From: Tuctoria greenei
Taxonomy: Eukaryota; Streptophyta; Magnoliopsida; Poales; Poaceae
NCBI GenBank assembly: GCA_036927565.1
Contig: JAYESD010000001.1
Location: forward strand, 141,659,415 to 141,723,414
DNA: 64,000 nt
Direction: 5' to 3'
The first letter of the stretch is position 1. The number at the start of each line of letters is the position of its first letter. The translations under genes and the position numbers were made by a program. Positions 34,362 to 45,945 of the stretch are shown here, piece after piece. The notes beneath the pieces were generated by a model. It was given only the letters and a program-made list of their open reading frames with translations, was not told the DNA's origin and searched no databases.

Positions 34362-36488
34362 ATGGCCAAGAATGGGGGTTCAGTTCCTACCTTCGAGGGC
34401 AAGAACTTTGCCTATTGGAAAGCACGCATGCGTGCCTACCTAGAGGCTATTGCTCCCGAAGTTTGGGAAGCGACCCATGCGGGGTTTGGAAATCTTGATT
34501 ATGTTGGTGATCAACTAAAGTGGGATGCTAAAGCTAGAAATGCAATTTATGAATGTATAAGTCAAGACGTATTTGCTAGAATTGCTAGTAAGGAGAAAGC
34601 TTGTGAAATTTGGGCATGTTTAATTGAAATACATGAGGGCTCATCTCGTGTTAAAGAACTCAAATATCACTTACTTAAATCCAAGTATGATGAATTTAAA
34701 ATGCTTCCTCATGAGAATGTTAATCAAATGTTTTCTCGTTTAAATGTGCTCATTGAGGAGATTAACGCACTTGACATTGCTTCTCTTGGTAAGGGACTTA
34801 TCAACCGCAAGATCCTCATGCTTCTACCCAAGCCCGGGTACAACATTATCAATTCAATGCTCCAAAAAGAGTCACTTGACAACATAGAAGTCTCGGAGCT
34901 CATTGGAGAAATTCATGCTCATGAGATGAGCGTACTTGGAATAATGGAGGAGTCATCGTCAAAGACCATTGCTCTCAAGGCTTCAACCAAAAAGACAACT
35001 CCCAAGAAGAAGAAAGTGGTTGAGCCTAGCTCAAGTGAAGAAGAGCAAGCAACAAGCGAAGAAGAAGATGATGAGCTTGCGTTGATGATGAGAAAATTCT
35101 CACGTCTAAACTCCAAGATCGCAAAGAAGGGATACTCTTTTGATCCCAAGAAGAAAGCCTTCCTCCCAAGAAAAGATGAAAACAAGACATGCTATAATTG
35201 TGGTGATCTAGGCCACATATCATATGATTGTCCAAGACCGGACAAGAGGAAGGACAACCACAAGGGAAAGCATCGGAAGCTAGAAGAAAGTGATGAAGAT
35301 GAAGAAGAGGTCAAGCCCAAGCGCTCCTTTGGAAAGAAGAAATTTGAGAAAGGCAAGAAGACCAAGCTCTTTCCAAAGAAGAGAAGAGGGCCTCAAAAAG
35401 TCTTCATGTGCGAGGCAAATGAGTGGATCACGGATGAAGAGTCAAGCGACGAAGAGAGTGAAGATGAAGAAAACTTGGCGGGCCTTGCCATCGTCAACAA
35501 GGATAACTCACCTCTTCGTCCACCTCCTATGTGCCTCATGGCGAAAGGTAACACTAAGGTACGTGACGATTCTAGCGATGATGATGATGAGCTCTCCCCT
35601 GATGAATTAGCATCTATGATTAATGAATACCATGTCATCATAAAAAGGGAGAAGAGCAAGGTTAAGGCACTTGAACAAGCTTGTGCTAAGCTTGAGAGTA
35701 CAAAGCTCGATTTGCATGACAAGTATGTAACCATACTTAAAGAGCATGACATGCTCAAATCACATGTCAAGCAAATCGAGGAGGAAAATGCTCAAATCAA
35801 GCTTGACCACCATGAGCTTGACTTAGCAAACCGAGCACTCTTGGGAAAGCACAATGACTTGGTTCAAGAACATGAAGTGCTTAACCTTGCTTATGGAGCA
35901 ATTGAACTAAAATTGAAAAACATAAAAAAGGAAACCCTTGATGGCAAAGTATCAACTATTTCACATGTCAATAATGTTTTGGATAAGTCTTTGCCTTTGA
36001 AAGCAAGCCCTAGGGAGAAGGAGTTGGTGGACGAGATTGAAAGTCTCTGCACTAGTGTGGCAAGACTCTCTAAAGGGGAGGACAAGCACAAGGAAATCCT
36101 CTACCAACAAGCTAAAGGCTTCAACAAGAGAGGACTTGGATCCTTCCCGATACTCAACAAATGAAAGGTGCCCTCACCGGAGCTTAGGACAAGCTTCATC
36201 AAAGAAGTTGGTTCCTATTGTCAACATTGTGAGGTCACCGGACATCACACGAGGGAGTGTCCTCTCCCCAACCGTCCTTCTCCCAAATTGCCTCCTAACT
36301 ACAAATCTACTTTCAATGATTACCACTATCTCTTGAGCAAAGTAGGTGGCAAGGTGAAGGCAAGGTTCATCGGCAAAGACATTAAGGGCATGAAGGGGAA
36401 GCTCCCCAAGCAACTTTGGGTCCCAAAATCACTTGTATCACACATACAAGGACCTAAGTTGGCTTTGGTGCCTAAACTCAAAAACTAA
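34362..36488 (+). pseudogene. Sir-B gag (708 codons, one internal TGA)
   Basis: Starts ATG at 34362, 45 bp after the primer site. The frame is exactly as long as the intact Sir-A gag and is broken only by TGA at 36162-36164 (codon 601), where Sir-A has GGA. The order is a capsid-type region (1-200), a Ser/Glu linker, the first CCHC knuckle (CYNCGDLGHISYDC, from codon 277), a Lys-rich stretch, a long coiled coil, and the second knuckle (CQHCEVTGHHTREC, from codon 620) that lies after the TGA. The stop would therefore remove the second knuckle. TAA at 36486 ends the frame, and pol follows in a different frame. Confidence 0.9.
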
Positions 36489-36502
36489 CTTCATGTGTGT
36501 AG

Positions 36503-39500
36503 GTGAACTACAAAGCCGGAGGAAAGCATTGGGTACTCGATAGCGGGTGCACTCAACATATGACCGGCAATGATGGTATGTTCACCTCCATAGAGAACCC
36601 CGACAATCATGAACAAGTCACCTTTGGTGACAACTCAAAGGGGAAGGTAATTGGTTTAGGTAAAATTGCTATTTCGCATGATTTGTCCATTTCTAATGTG
36701 CTATATGTTAAGTCACTTAGTTTCAATTTACTTTCTATTGCACAACTATGTGATCTTGGACTAACGTGCACCTTTGACAAGAATGGTGTAGTAGTGACTA
36801 GTGAATCAAGCAAAGAACTAATCTTCAAAGGTTTTCGGCATGGACATCTTTACTTGGTGGACTTCTCCAACAAGGATGCTAGCTTGACCACTTGTCTTTT
36901 CACCAAGACGAGTTTGGGTTGGCTATGGCATCAACGCATTGCTCACATTGGGATGAGCAAGCTCAAGAAGTCGTTCAAGCTTGGGATGGTGATCGGTGTA
37001 AAGGATGTCACATTTGAGAAGAACAAGCTTTGTAGCGCTTGTCAAGCCGGGAAGCAAGTTGCTTCACACCACCCAATGAAGACAATGGTGTCAACCTCCA
37101 AGCCGCTTGAACTACTCCACATGGACCTCTTCGGATCGTCCACATTTCAAAGTCTTGGTGGTAACCTCTATTGTCTTGTTATTGTTGATGACTATTCTCG
37201 ATATGCTTGGACTTTGTTTCTAGGTGACAAGGGTGAAACTCCGAAAGTCTTCAAGACCTTTGCTAAGCGTGCTCAAAGGGAATTTCAACTTCCCATTATC
37301 AAGGTCCGGAGTGACAACGGCACCGAGTTCAAGAACTACAACATTGGGGAGTGGTGTGATCGTGAAGGCGTGAAGCATGAGTTTTTGGCCACATACACCC
37401 CTCAACAAAATGGTGTCATTGAAAGGAAGAACAAGACTCTCATCACCCTTGCTAGAGAAATGCTTGATGACTATGGCACGTCGGAGAAGTTTTGGGCCGA
37501 AGCAATCAACACGGTGTGCCATGCCGCTAATAGGGTCTATCTTCATCGACTACTTCAAAAGACCCCATATGAGCTCCTCATTGGGAGAAAGCCCAACATC
37601 TCCTACTTCCGAGTCTTTGGATGCAAATGCTACATCTACCGCAAGAAAAGGCTCGGTAAGTTTGAAAGAAGATGTGATGTTGGTATCTTTCTTGGTTATG
37701 CGTCAAACTCAAAAGCATATCGAGTATTCAACCAAACCTCCGGGTTAGTTGAAGAAAGTTGTGATGTTGAGTTTGATGAGACTAATGGCTCCCAAGAGGA
37801 GAGTTTTGGTCATGATGATATAGATGATGAGCCTCTATGAGAAGCCATGAAAAACATGACCATTGGAGACATCAAGCCCGAAGTTGAGGAGATCCATGAT
37901 CAAGGGGGAGCATCAAGTTCCAACATCAACACCTCCATGGCGCCTCAAGTTGATGAAGAAGAAGAAAAAGATGATCCATTGCCAATGCAAGATTCACAAG
38001 ACACACAACATCAACAAGAAGAAGAAGAAGAAGTCCAAGATCAAGTCCAACCACAAGACAAGCAAGATGCTTCACCACCGCCAAGTGCTTCACAATCACT
38101 TATGAGGCATGGACGCATCTCCAAGGCGCATCCGATTGATCAAATAATCGGAAGTCCGTCATGGGGAGTAAGTACTCGTTCTCGCCATGTCGCTTCGTTT
38201 TGTGAGCACTACTCGTTTGTTTCGTGTGTAGAACCCACTCATATAGAGGAAGCACTCCAAGATCCAAATTGGGTGATGGCCATGCAAGAAGAACTCAACA
38301 ACTTCACCCGCAATGAAGTTTGGGTGTTGGAGGGGCGACCCAAGGACAAGAACATCATCGGAACGAAGTGGGTGTACCGCAACAAGCAAGACGAGAATGG
38401 CGTTGTGGTCCGCAACAAGGCAAGACTTGTGGCCAAGGGTTTTTCACAAGTTGAAGGACTAGACTTTGGAGAAACATTCGCTCCGGTCGCTCGGTTAGAA
38501 GCTATTCGTATACTCATTGCTTTTGCTTCGCATCACAATATAATGCTTTATCAAATGGATGTTAAAAGTGCCTTTCTAAATGGTTATTGTAACGAGCTTG
38601 TTTATGTTGAGCAACCTCCCGGGTTTGAAGATCCGAGGAATCCTAATCATGTGTATAGGTTACACAAGGCGCTCTACGGGCTCAAGCAAGCACCTAGGGC
38701 GTGGTATGAACGTCTAAGGGATTTCTTGGTCATGCAAGGATTCAAGATCGGGAGGGTGGACACTACACTCTTCACCAAGAACATCGACGGAGATTTATTT
38801 ATTTGTCAAATTTATGTCGATGATATTATTTTTGGCTCAACTAACAAATCTCTTAGCCATGAGTTTGGCACCATGATGTCTAGGGAATTCGAGATGTCAA
38901 TGATTGGAGAGCTCAACTTCTTCCTTGGATTTCAAATCAAGCAACTTCAAGAGGGGACCTTCATCTACCAAGAGAAGTACACCAAGGACCTCTTGAAGAA
39001 ATTTGAGATGGGAGATTGTCGCTCAAGAAGTACTCCAATGGCGACAAATTGTCATCTCGACGCGGACTTGGACGGTAAACCTATTGATCAATCTCTCTAC
39101 CGCTCCATGATTGGTTCATTGTTATATCTTACCACATCTAGGCCCGATATCATGTTTAGTGTGTGCTTGTGTGCTCGCTTTCAAGCGGCACCTAAAGAAT
39201 CGCATCGTAAGGCGGTCTTTAGGATACTTCGGTATCTCAAGCATACCCCAAGTGTAAGTTTGTGGTACCCCAAGAACGCTAGTTTCCATCTCTTGGGTTA
39301 CTCGGATTCGGACTTTGCCAGATGCCGTGTGGATCACAAGAGTACCTCCGGTGGGTGCCACTTACTTGGGCGTTTCCTAGTATCTTGGTCAAGCAAAAAG
39401 CAAAATTCCGTGACTTTGTCCACCGCGGAGCGGAGTATATAGCGGCCGGTGCATGTTGTGCCCAAATTCTATATATGAAGCAAACCCTTTTGGACTTTGG

Positions 39501-39765
39501 AATTAAATTTGGTTGTGTGCCTCTCCTTTGTGATAATGAAAGTGCGGTTAAGATAGCTAGAAACCCCGTTCAACACTCCCGCACTAAGCACATTGATATT
39601 CGCCATCACTTCTTGCGGGATCATGAGGCTAAAGGAGACATCTCTTTGCAAGGTGTTAGGTCTGAAGAACAATTGGCGGATATCTTCACTAAACCACTTG
39701 ATGAGAAAACCTTTTCTAGACTTAGAAGTGAATTAAATGTGCTAGATGCATCTAACGTCATGTAA
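36503..39765 (+). pseudogene. Sir-B pol (protease, integrase, RT, RNase H)
   Basis: The frame opens right after TAG (36500-36502) and is shifted relative to gag. Protease has DSGCTQHMTG (near 36538). The integrase zinc region has WHQRIAHIG and LCSACQAGK. Its core has all three acidic residues in HMDLFG, SDNGTEF and NGVIERKN. TGA at 37838-37840 replaces the CGA found in Sir-A and splits pol after integrase. RT follows in the same frame (from 37847), with YVDD at 38813-38824 and KALYGLKQAPRAWY. RNase H has DSDFARCRVDHKST. A 1-bp deletion near 39430 shifts the last 110 codons, which continue to TAA near 39765. A very acidic Gln/Glu linker (near 37.95-38.10 kb) joins integrase and RT. Each enzyme's key residues are present, but the frame is broken twice. 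Confidence 0.9.
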
Positions 39766-40330
39766 GTTGCCATGTTCATGTAAGGATGCATATCACATAG
39801 GTCTTGTCTAACTCCCAAAGGATAGGGGCGAGCTAGAAATAGTTTTCCCTGAGGAAGCCTTTGGAAGGTTTAAACTTGGCAAGATAGATTTATTTTATGC
39901 CTTGTATGATCCCTGCCATATAGACTTGCACTCATTTAATTTCTTGCTCTATAATTTGTTTGGCATTGCATACGGTAGATTGTCACAAAGGGGAACCCAC
40001 CTCATGAGAAGGAGACTTGTTTGAAATACAATATCTCGACTCATATAAGGTGGAAAGAACAAAATGTTAGGTACGTTAATACCTAGAGGAACATGCTTCA
40101 AAGAGATAGAAGTCTTCGTACTCTACCTCACAAAGCATGGGCCTTACAGTTTAGTTTGGATATTTTCCTCCCATTTTTCTCGGTGTTCCATTTGCTTTAA
40201 GGTTTAGCCAAGCTATTGGCATATTAGTTTCTTTGAGGGGTAAGGGGTTGCCCAAAAGGTTCTAAGACATGTGTTTCTCTTTGCTTGTTTGTTTGGTCAA
40301 AGGACATATATGGGATGGTATTGTTCTGTT
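39766..40330 (+). other. Spacer after Sir-B pol
   Basis: Noncoding, and homologous to 17200-17854 of Sir-A on the other strand. No further feature recognised before the word array starts at 40333. Confidence 0.65.
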
Positions 40331-40332
40331 GT

Positions 40333-40719
40333 CATCAGATTATCCGATGCCTAAGTCAATCCCTCATCGGACCAATAGGTGTTCAATCTTCAAGGGCCAG
40401 TTCAGTCAGAACCTCAAATGATCCGACGCGTTCATTCCGAAAAACATCGGTCCATCCGATGTTCTCTATTCTGGATATGTGGTCAATTCAACCGATGTTT
40501 GCTTCCTCCAACGTCGGACCATCCGGTGTCAACATCGCTCTTTTGAACACCCTTACTGTGCCATTCGACCGATGATCCAAACCCTAAACGTCGGTCCATC
40601 CGATGTCCACAGCAATTTTTGAATATCCTTACTGTGGCATTCGATTGATGTGTCCATCTTGTAACATCGGTCCATCCGGTGTTAAAATAACGGCTAGGGT
40701 TTGGGACCCACTATTTAAA
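40333..40719 (+). promoter_or_regulatory. Putative internal promoter of the Sir-B env-like gene
   Basis: Palindromic words of the LTR type (CATCGGTCCATCCGATG and variants) start at 40333, 40445, 40512, 40589 and 40665, with half-sites between. About 30 bp after the last one comes TATTTAAA (40712-40719), then a GC-rich leader and the ATG at 41139. Sir-A has the same layout. This suggests a promoter separate from the LTR, but it is only inferred. Confidence 0.55.
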
Positions 40720-41138
40720 CCCGTGCGCCGCCGGCCTTTTCTCTCTCCCCGATGCTTTGCTCTCCCGTGCCCTCGCCGCCGCCGACCACGCCGTCCGCCG
40801 ACCGCCGCGCCGCCGCCTCTCCCTCGCGCTGCCGCCGCCGCAACCTCTGGCTGCCGCCGCCGTCTCCGGCCGCCGCCCTCACCGCAGCGCAGCCACCGCT
40901 CGCCGTGCCGCCGTCTCCCGCTCCCATCAGCCGCGCCGCCGCCGCCATCCACCACTTGCCACCGCGCCAAGCACCGCCGCCGCCTCTCTCCACCGCCACA
41001 GCCGCCCCACGCACACACCACCCTCTCCACCATCTCCGTGGTGCCTCCCAAGCTCCATCGCCGCTAGGGTTTCGACTGCGACACATTTGTCGTTTCCCCA
41101 TACACTCGACCCCGTCAAAGCTCAACTCGGCGATTGCA
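40720..41138 (+). other. GC-rich leader of the env-like gene
   Basis: A stretch dominated by CCG/CGC triplets that reads as Pro/Ala/Arg-rich in all frames. It keeps the env frame open from 40752 to the ATG at 41139, so an N-terminal extension is possible, but the extension is low in complexity and poorly shared with Sir-A, while MARDKKNKGKA is shared. I take it as untranslated. Confidence 0.55.
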
Positions 41139-43340
41139 ATGGCTCGTGACAAGAAGAACAAGGGCAAGGCCATCGCGGAGCCCGCTGTGAAGAAGCAAAA
41201 GCTGTCCAAAGAGGAGAAGAAGGCGTTGATGGCCGCTCGCGCTGCCGAGGAGCGTGAGCGTGGCCGAGGAGGGTCGCTAAGGATCCGTGAGGCTCGTCCG
41301 AGGCAGCCTCCAGTGATCAACGACTTCGAGGCTGAAGAGGAGCCGGTTGAGCCTCTCGTCCGCCGACGCTCAGCCCGGACACATGGGGGTCACACCGAGG
41401 CTGCTCCTCGTTCGAGACCGACGGTTGCCGACCGTCGTGAGGACAGGGAGGCCCAGCGTGCTATCTACGAGATGGACACCACTGTCCATGTTGCTGAAGG
41501 AGTCCGGTTGACCGACTACCGGAAGATGAAGGCCAAGCAGCTTTGGAAGCTCAGATGGAGTGTGTTGCTTGAGGAATGGTACCCACAGCCCCGGGATGCT
41601 TTGGTGGACAGTCGCTTCTGGACGGTCACACAGGCGTCTCTCTACGAGACCTACAGACGCCGAGGCCACAAGCTGTTCCAACACAACTACATGGATTGGG
41701 ATCAGCTTGCAGTAGTCGCAGGGATAGAGATAAGGCCATTCTTTGAGAGATACAGGGGTTTGGTACAGTTGCTATCATATGAGCGGAGTGCCTACGTGGA
41801 GGATTGGGTCCGCGTGTTCTACGCCACCCTCTACGTATCTGAGGGCAGAAGATCCATTGACTTCATGTTCATGGGTCAGTACTACCACCTGACGAGGCAG
41901 ACACTGGGACAGTTGCTTGGAGTAGACTTGCACGACACCTGCATACATGAGAGAGTCTACGGTCAGGCAGACCCGCCGAGGAGGCCGCTCACTGGAGGAG
42001 TGGCACCTGCTCTGGAGGAGATCCGATCACTGTTTGGACCCACCTTCTCTCCAGACCAGCCGTGAGTACCGGCCTTGTTGACTCCAGCAGCGCGCACGAT
42101 GCACCTCGCCCTGCGTCGCTCTCTCCTGCCGAGGTCCGGCTATCTTGAGGGTTTCACTAGCCTCCAGCAGACGATCCTGTTCTACATCATGAACGGGATG
42201 GACTTTGACATAGTGGATGTCATTATTTGCGAGATGGAAGATGTAATCACAGACGGTGTGGGCATGATGAGGCAGCTAGTATATGGGCACTAGATCAGCT
42301 ACCTTCTCACTATGATGGTTCCCGAGGGGTCCGTCGTGCACGACCGTCTCTCTGACGAGAGCGTGACACGGTTCGGACACTACCGTGCCCCGGCTCCTGG
42401 AGACCGCCGCCTTGGCCGTCCAGTTGAGCGTCAGGTCAGGGCCCGACTGACTGAGGAGGATTGGTCGGACTTGGAGAAAGAAGATGAGCGTCTAGCTGAG
42501 GCAGAAGCTCAAGGAGGAGACCTGCAGCACGTCTGGTCCGAGAGCGACACAGACGAGAGTGTCGAGGAGTACTTCCCTCCTCCTCCACCCTCACCGAGGC
42601 AGCACGACGCCGAGGCAGGAGGATCAGCTGCTCCACCGCCGACACCACCCCCTGTGTCCGAGGCGCAGGTGTCACAGCCGTCAGAGCTGTCGACACTACT
42701 TCAGCAGATGATAGAGCAGCAGCGCCAGGACAGGCTCACGGCTAAGCGGGCCAGGGCAGAGCAGGCTGCTCACGTGGCACAGCTTTAGAGGCAGCAGCAG
42801 GAGCTTCAGCTGGAGATCGCCCGACAGAGGCGAGAGGATACTGACCGGTTCACAAACCTCGTTGATCAGATGCACCGACGTACCCTCGACCAGCAGCAGC
42901 AGACTCAGCAGGCTATGATGGGGATCCTAGGGTTGATCACCAACCTATACACTCAGACTGGGATTGCCCTTCCTCCACAGCAGCCTGGACTGGGACTAGC
43001 TCCACATGCGGCTCAGGTGCCTGCGACTCCAATTCCTTCTATCAGTATGTCACCTCTTCTGGCACCCAGCGCACCAATCCACTCTCCTCTGTCGGCGACG
43101 ACTCTATTCCAGCAGACGCCGGCATCTATGGTCAGTGCTCCGCTCCCTCCAGCTCCAGCTTCACCGGTGCCTCCCGTACCTGCTACTTCCTCTCCAGCAC
43201 CGACAGTGGACCCCCAGCTCCCTCCGCTCCAGCTCCTGCGACCGGCGACTCCAGCTCCGACGACAGCGACGGTGACCAGTTCGTCATCGCGCCTAGTGCT
43301 CAGGGTCAGTAGGCTCTCTGATCTCTTTTTGGTGTCTTGA
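41139..43340 (+). pseudogene. Sir-B env-like gene (PF20167-like)
   Basis: ATG at 41139 begins MARDKKNKGKA as in Sir-A. The order is a basic N-terminus with KKQKLSKEEKK, an Arg/Glu region, and the central domain with FYATLYVSEGRRSIDF, YHLTRQTLGQLLGVDLHDT and SLFGPTF (codons about 225-310). An acidic linker and a Gln/Pro/Ala/Thr-rich tail follow. Stops are TGA 42063, TAG 42292 and TAG 42786. The frame shifts near 43.2 kb relative to Sir-A, whose C-terminal residues are encoded here in another frame ending TAG 43310. There is no signal peptide or membrane segment, so an envelope role is not supported by sequence; the basic start would fit a nucleic-acid-binding or nuclear protein. PF20167 is my reading by eye. 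Confidence 0.78.
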
Positions 43341-43636
43341 TGCCAAAGGGGGAGAAGAGGTAGAGGAGTCATGGGGAGTAGTAGTAGTCTCAGGGGGAGT
43401 TTATCCTTTGCATTCTTGTGTGCTTGAGTACCTTTTGTAATTTTAATTAAGCACTTTTTCCGCTTGCCACATTTGCTTATGGTATTAATCGATTGAGCTT
43501 TTCGCTCCATTAATTTCATTTGTTTTTCTACAAGCTCGATTTGTCTCATCTTGTATTCATTGCATATCTACTTGAGTATTGTACCATCATATTCATTACT
43601 ATTGCGCTTTAAATTATTGTGTTGTCATCAATCACC

Positions 43637-43649
43637 AAAAAGGGGGAGA
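43637..43649 (+). other. Polypurine tract of Sir-B
   Basis: AAAAAGGGGGAGA abuts the 3' LTR. Similar tracts are at about 43347-43357 (AAAGGGGGAGA) and 43391-43399 (CAGGGGGAG). Confidence 0.88.
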
Positions 43650-43650
43650 T

Positions 43651-45031
43651 TGAAAGCATCTAGGCCCCATGAGGTACGGTTTCGGTGATTAATGACAACC
43701 ATTCGATATTACTAATGAATTTGTGAATGCAAGGTCCCAATAATCACTCAATCAAATGAAATCAAAATGACATTGGAGACCCATATAAAATCAACTAATG
43801 AGATCAAATCGAATCATATGAAGACAAGAAGTGAAAGCTCTAACTTGACATCACTCAATGCTTGAAGACTATCAGAACAACATTTCAAACAAGTGTCAAA
43901 GAGGTCACAAGTTCAAATTCCAAAAGAACAACTCAAAACAACTCGAAGTCAACAAGTTGAACACACCGGATCATCCGATGTTTTCTGAGTTGACTGCATC
44001 GGTCGAGTTGGTTCAACTAAAGAAGAAGACCTCAGACAAATGCACTCACCGGATCATCCGATGTGAGTGGCTCAGTGACATCGGTCCATTAGTACAGTTT
44101 GAAATACCATTGGACTAAGTGAAGCACCGGATCATCCGATGTGCAGACTTACACACATCGGTCGATCACTCCAGTAAGCATCAAGATCAAGCAAATTCTG
44201 GAGGAAGAGACACCGGATCATCCGTTGAGAAGACAGGGTCAACATCGGTCTAACAACGGTCATATCTGACACAGTGACATCAGCTAATTTGGCTTTGACC
44301 GATGATAACTGAAGGGGAGACATCGGATCATCTAGTGTTCGCAGAATAGTGATGTCAGCCTACTTTTCCAACGGCTATTTCGTGGAGGCTGGCTATTTAT
44401 ACCCCTTCAACCTGTCAAATCGACAAGACTTGAAGCCCAGACATACTCTACACATTCTAGAGCATTCAAAACATAGAGCTACCACTTTCACATCATTGTT
44501 CATCATTTGTACACCAAGAGATAGGCTAGAACTAGCTAGAGATAGTGCTTGTGTGCCTCCATTCTTGGTGATTGGAATCTCTAGTGTAGTGAGAGCCATA
44601 AGGGAGTGTCCCTTGGTGTGTGTAACTAAGAGAAACTTCCGGAGCTTGCCAAGAGGATTTTGGAAGCCCGGAGGATTCAAAGTGTACAAGGCTTGAGCTC
44701 CTCCTTGCCAAGGTTGGCGAACGGAGAAGAATAGTGAAGACCCCATTGTCTCGGTGACTTGGGAGTGGCAAAACCCTTCGTTGGGTGCCACAACGTGGAC
44801 GTAGGAAGATCCTTGTGATCTTGCCGAACCACGAGATAAACTCTGTGTCCTTGAGCGTTTGCATCCGTCTCCCTTTTACATTTATGCAATCTTCATTCCG
44901 CAACTTTAATTTACATTGATTGCATAGATTAATCGCATTGGGAATTGGGCTTTAAGTTGTTAGTTTTTAATCACCTTAAAATTTGAAAGAAAGCCCAATT
45001 CACCCCCCTCTTGGGCGTTTCGATCCTTACA
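43651..45031 (+). repeat. Sir-B 3' LTR (1381 bp)
   Basis: TGAAAGCATC to GATCCTTACA, matching 32913-34301 closely, with the same word array (about 43966-44335) and TATA box at 44394-44401. Confidence 0.95.
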
Positions 45032-45036
45032 AGCAC
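45032..45036. repeat. Target-site duplication AGCAC, right copy (Sir-B)
   Basis: Exact match to 32908-32912. Confidence 0.92.
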
Positions 45037-45600
45037 CACGAGCATCATGTGAAGAACGGCAAGCTTGAACACCAGTAGTGGGTGGAGAAGTCGAAGAACG
45101 AGCAGGTAAAATGGTAGAAGTCTGTAAGAAGCCAGCCTCATGAAGACGAGTTTCCTCCATCTGACAGAAAAACTCCTCCACTGTAGCATCTCCCTGTCAT
45201 AATAGCTGCTCGCGATGAAAAGCAGTAAGAGAGGTAGACTGAGAAGTAGGCTTGTAACGACAACGAAGAAAAGCCCACATCTGGTGTGAGTACTCAAGCT
45301 CACCAATGTCAACAACCAAATGATCCGCCAAAGAAGCAGCAAGAATAGCACCAGCGTGAGCATCCTCATCCAACCATGATCTGTACATATTGAACTCTCT
45401 TGAAGAACTCCTATGAACTGCAGTAAAGGACAGGCATTTAAGATCATCCACGAGGAACTCTCGGAGTCGCGGACCACGCATATGGAGACACATGCAAGGA
45501 ACCCAGTCGCGGTAGTTGGTGCCATTAGAAAGCATTAGACAATGCAAGACTGGAATCCCACCCGAAGAAGAAGTCAACCTGATAGGACAAACAGCGACGG
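45037..45600 (-). pseudogene. Cop-D gag, N-terminal part
   Basis: On the minus strand this encodes a copia-type gag start with LSNGTNYRDWVPCMCLHMRG and a YSHQMWAFLRCRY stretch, the pattern of the UBN2/retrotransposon gag families. The frame is open up to 45600, where it is cut by the start of the Gyp-2 LTR, and continues past the Sir-B insertion at 32912 on the left. A shift near 45.2 kb separates the two main pieces. Confidence 0.75.
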
Positions 45601-45732
45601 TGTCGGTACCCTACGTACCGGGTACCCCATGATATCGCAAAAAATTCTAAGGAGTTCCACCCGTCCGAGTTAAAGACCTCCGAAGGCTACATCTATTACA
45701 CAGCACTGGACCCGCCTCCCTCGTTTGGGTAG

Positions 45733-45945
45733 CTCCGGCACTGCCACATGTAACACAAGGTCGGACCTAACTCCCTTCATAGGGAAGCTCCGGTCTTGCC
45801 ACGTGTTCAGTGACCCCGGACCTAACCCCCAATAGAAGGAAGCTCCGGTGCTGCCACGTGTATAGTGGATCCGGACCTGCCTCCCCACGATGGGAAGCTC
45901 TGGAGCCGCCACGTGTAGAGCCTGTGGACCTAAGACAGCAACGAA
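45733..45945 (+). repeat. 55-bp tandem repeat with CACGTG boxes in the Gyp-2 LTR
   Basis: Four units start at 45733, 45788, 45843 and 45898, exactly 55 bp apart. Each starts CTC(C/T)GG and has GCCACGTG about 10 bp in (GCCACATG in the first), then a GGACCT word. CACGTG is the plant G-box core bound by bZIP and bHLH factors. The array is in U3 about 260 bp upstream of the TATA box, so it may act as an upstream promoter element. Confidence 0.8.

Larger units (their letters stand above)
32913..45031 (+). mobile_element. Sir-B, complete SIRE/Maximus-like copia element with env-like gene
   Basis: A 12,119-bp element with LTRs of 1389 and 1381 bp and AGCAC duplications, inserted in the gag of Cop-D. 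The order is LTR, primer site, gag (34362), pol (36503), spacer with word array and TATA box (40333-40719), env-like gene (41139), polypurine tract and LTR. Only about seven disabling changes are visible: TGA at 36162 and 37838, a 1-bp deletion near 39430, stops at 42063, 42292 and 42786, and a frame change near 43.2 kb. It is relatively young but not coding-competent as it stands. Confidence 0.95.
29340..45600 (-). mobile_element. Cop-D, old copia element split by Sir-B and cut at its 5' end by Gyp-2
   Basis: The minus-strand parts are a short 3' LTR (29340-29463), polypurine tract, pol (29477-32720) and the C-terminal part of gag (to 32912). Sir-B follows as an insertion, then the N-terminal part of gag (45032-45600). 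Gyp-2 begins at 45601 inside the gag frame, so the Cop-D start and 5' LTR should lie beyond the window. Its sequence is unlike Sir-A, B and C, and it is a different copia lineage. Confidence 0.8.

Noticed and set aside
41139..43340. A true retroviral-type envelope protein
   Set aside because: No signal peptide, membrane segment or cleavage site is visible; the domain looks like PF20167.
45601..45640. The start of Gyp-2 as the 5' LTR of Cop-D
   Set aside because: It lies in the Cop-D gag frame, is on the opposite strand in orientation, and does not match 29340-29463.
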